From Cryptomeria japonica (Eukaryota; Streptophyta; Pinopsida; Cupressales; Cupressaceae), in NCBI RefSeq assembly GCF_030272615.1, contig NC_081407.1:96891897-96951896 (forward strand): a stretch of 60,000 nt of DNA, read 5' to 3'. Each line of letters starts with the position of its first letter. Position 1 is the first letter of the stretch. The notes beneath the pieces were generated by a model. The model had not been told where the DNA came from, did no database searches, and saw only the letters and a program-made list of their open reading frames with translations. Positions 59,386-60,000 of this stretch are shown piece after piece. The translations under genes and the position numbers were made by a program.

Positions 59386-60000
59386 GTGCGTCATTTAGTT
59401 CTGAAGTTGACCCAAGCTGAGATTAGACACATAGATGCATGTGGTTTACATCATTTGTTATATATGCCTGAGATTACACATAACAGAGGTTTGTTGACAG
59501 CATTGGCCGAGAGATGGCACAGCGAGCATAACACTTTCCACCTACCGACGGGTGAGATTAGTGTGACTCTGGAGGATGTCTATAGGATTCTGCATATCCC
59601 AGTGACTGGCGAGCTTGTGCTGTATGATTATCAAGATCCGGCTGGGATAGAGGCTTGCAGAGTTGTGTTTGTTGATGAGAGCATTGGTAGGGGAGGGATC
59701 CGATGGGTTGATATGGTGATGTATTACGAGGCTCTTCCTGTTATTCTTGTTGGTTTGATTGGAGGATTTATATGTCCTGATAGGAGATCATGAGGTTTTT
59801 CCGGTGGATGTGGTGAGATTCTCCTAAGTATGATGCAGCATCGTACTCGATATGCTTGGGGTGTTTGCATGCTAGCACATTTATATCATGATCTTCATCA
59901 GGTAGTGTATGATGAGAGTGCGAGTTTATCTACTACATGCACTTTATTGCAGATCTGGTGCTAGGAGCACATTGTTGTTACCCGGCCTATCCATCATAGA
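59386..60000 (+). pseudogene. Plant mobile domain (PMD) protein of Tat-PMD-2, antisense to the element, runs off the window
   Basis: The PMD core is clear: THNRGLLTALAERWHSE, TFHLPTGEISVTLEDV, YRILHIPVTGELV (residues 31-85). After a TGA at 59791-59793 the same frame continues with ILLSMMQHRTRYAWGVCMLA, CTLLQIWC, a TAG and EHIVVTRP, matching the corresponding region of the gene at 1764-3596. No frameshift is visible to the window edge. No ATG precedes the core in frame: the reading goes back through GTG at 59386 to a TAG at 59341, so the start codon is lost or lies in another exon. Shared with the first gene at roughly half of residues in the core, it has clearly diverged while keeping the frame. 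Confidence 0.87.

Larger units (their letters stand above)
56751..60000 (-). mobile_element. Second Tat-type element with antisense PMD gene (Tat-PMD-2), left part only
   Basis: An LTR ending TGTGTATACA at 57872, the polypurine tract AAAGAGGGGCAAAA on the minus strand, and an antisense PMD gene from about 59386 reproduce the layout of the left end of Tat-PMD-1. Sequence just inside the PPT is also alike (TTTGCCCCTCTTTGA.ATAATG against TTTGCCCCTCTTTGAGACAATG). Pol would lie beyond the window. Its LTR is not alignable with that of Tat-PMD-1 by eye, so it is a different family of the same lineage. Confidence 0.8.

Overview
The window looks like repeat-rich nuclear DNA of a seed plant. The evidence is nested Ty3/gypsy and Ty1/copia LTR retrotransposons, CACTA (En/Spm) transposon remains, a terminal-repeat retrotransposon in miniature (TRIM), GT..AG introns in AT-rich sequence, and no compact gene array. 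The density of old nested elements suggests a large genome; a conifer is my guess and cannot be proven here. I found no intact host gene, no rRNA or tRNA gene and no CRISPR array.

Layout. (1) 1-17438: a very large Tat/Ogre-type Ty3/gypsy element on the minus strand. It has a partial 3' LTR (1-941), a polypurine tract, an antisense plant mobile domain (PMD) gene on the plus strand (1764-3596), a minisatellite, gag-pol (13745 down to 5544), a 2 kb leader, a primer binding site and a complete 5' LTR (15826-17438). (2) 17439-21890: a chromovirus-like Ty3/gypsy element (minus), cut in its RNase H domain by element 1. (3) 21896-24946: a decayed CACTA TNP2 transposase (plus), apparently cut by the chromovirus. 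(4) 25969-30822: a long decayed minus-strand ORF of unknown family, split by an 898-bp solo-LTR-like insertion with a 5-bp target duplication. (5) 31235-33232: two imperfect copies of a roughly 1 kb unit packed with about 48 alternating GGGATAAG/CTTATCCC motifs. (6) 33.2-38.7 kb: mostly unassigned, with a LINE-type RNase H fragment and LTR-like fragments. (7) 38691-44562: an intron-containing SET-domain pseudogene followed by an En/Spm-like domain and a CACTA-like end with palindromic subterminal repeats. (8) 44563-47776: the 3' part of a SIRE-like copia element. (9) 47787-53778: an LTR element with gag and protease remains only (TR-GAG-like). (10) 55081-55464: a textbook TRIM. (11) about 55980-56750: a copia gag-pol fragment. 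(12) 56751-60000: the start of a second Tat-type element, again with an antisense PMD gene.

How the parts relate. The left side is a nest: Tat-PMD-1 inside the chromovirus inside CACTA-1. The right side is a second nest: a CACTA-like end against a SIRE-like element, which abuts the gag-only element. Both Tat-type elements carry the same PMD gene in the same place and orientation (antisense, between pol and the 3' LTR), next to arrays of short GCGC-containing repeats. That PMD cargo, the SET-domain gene in the CACTA-like unit and the GGGATAAG array are the three items I find most worth follow-up.
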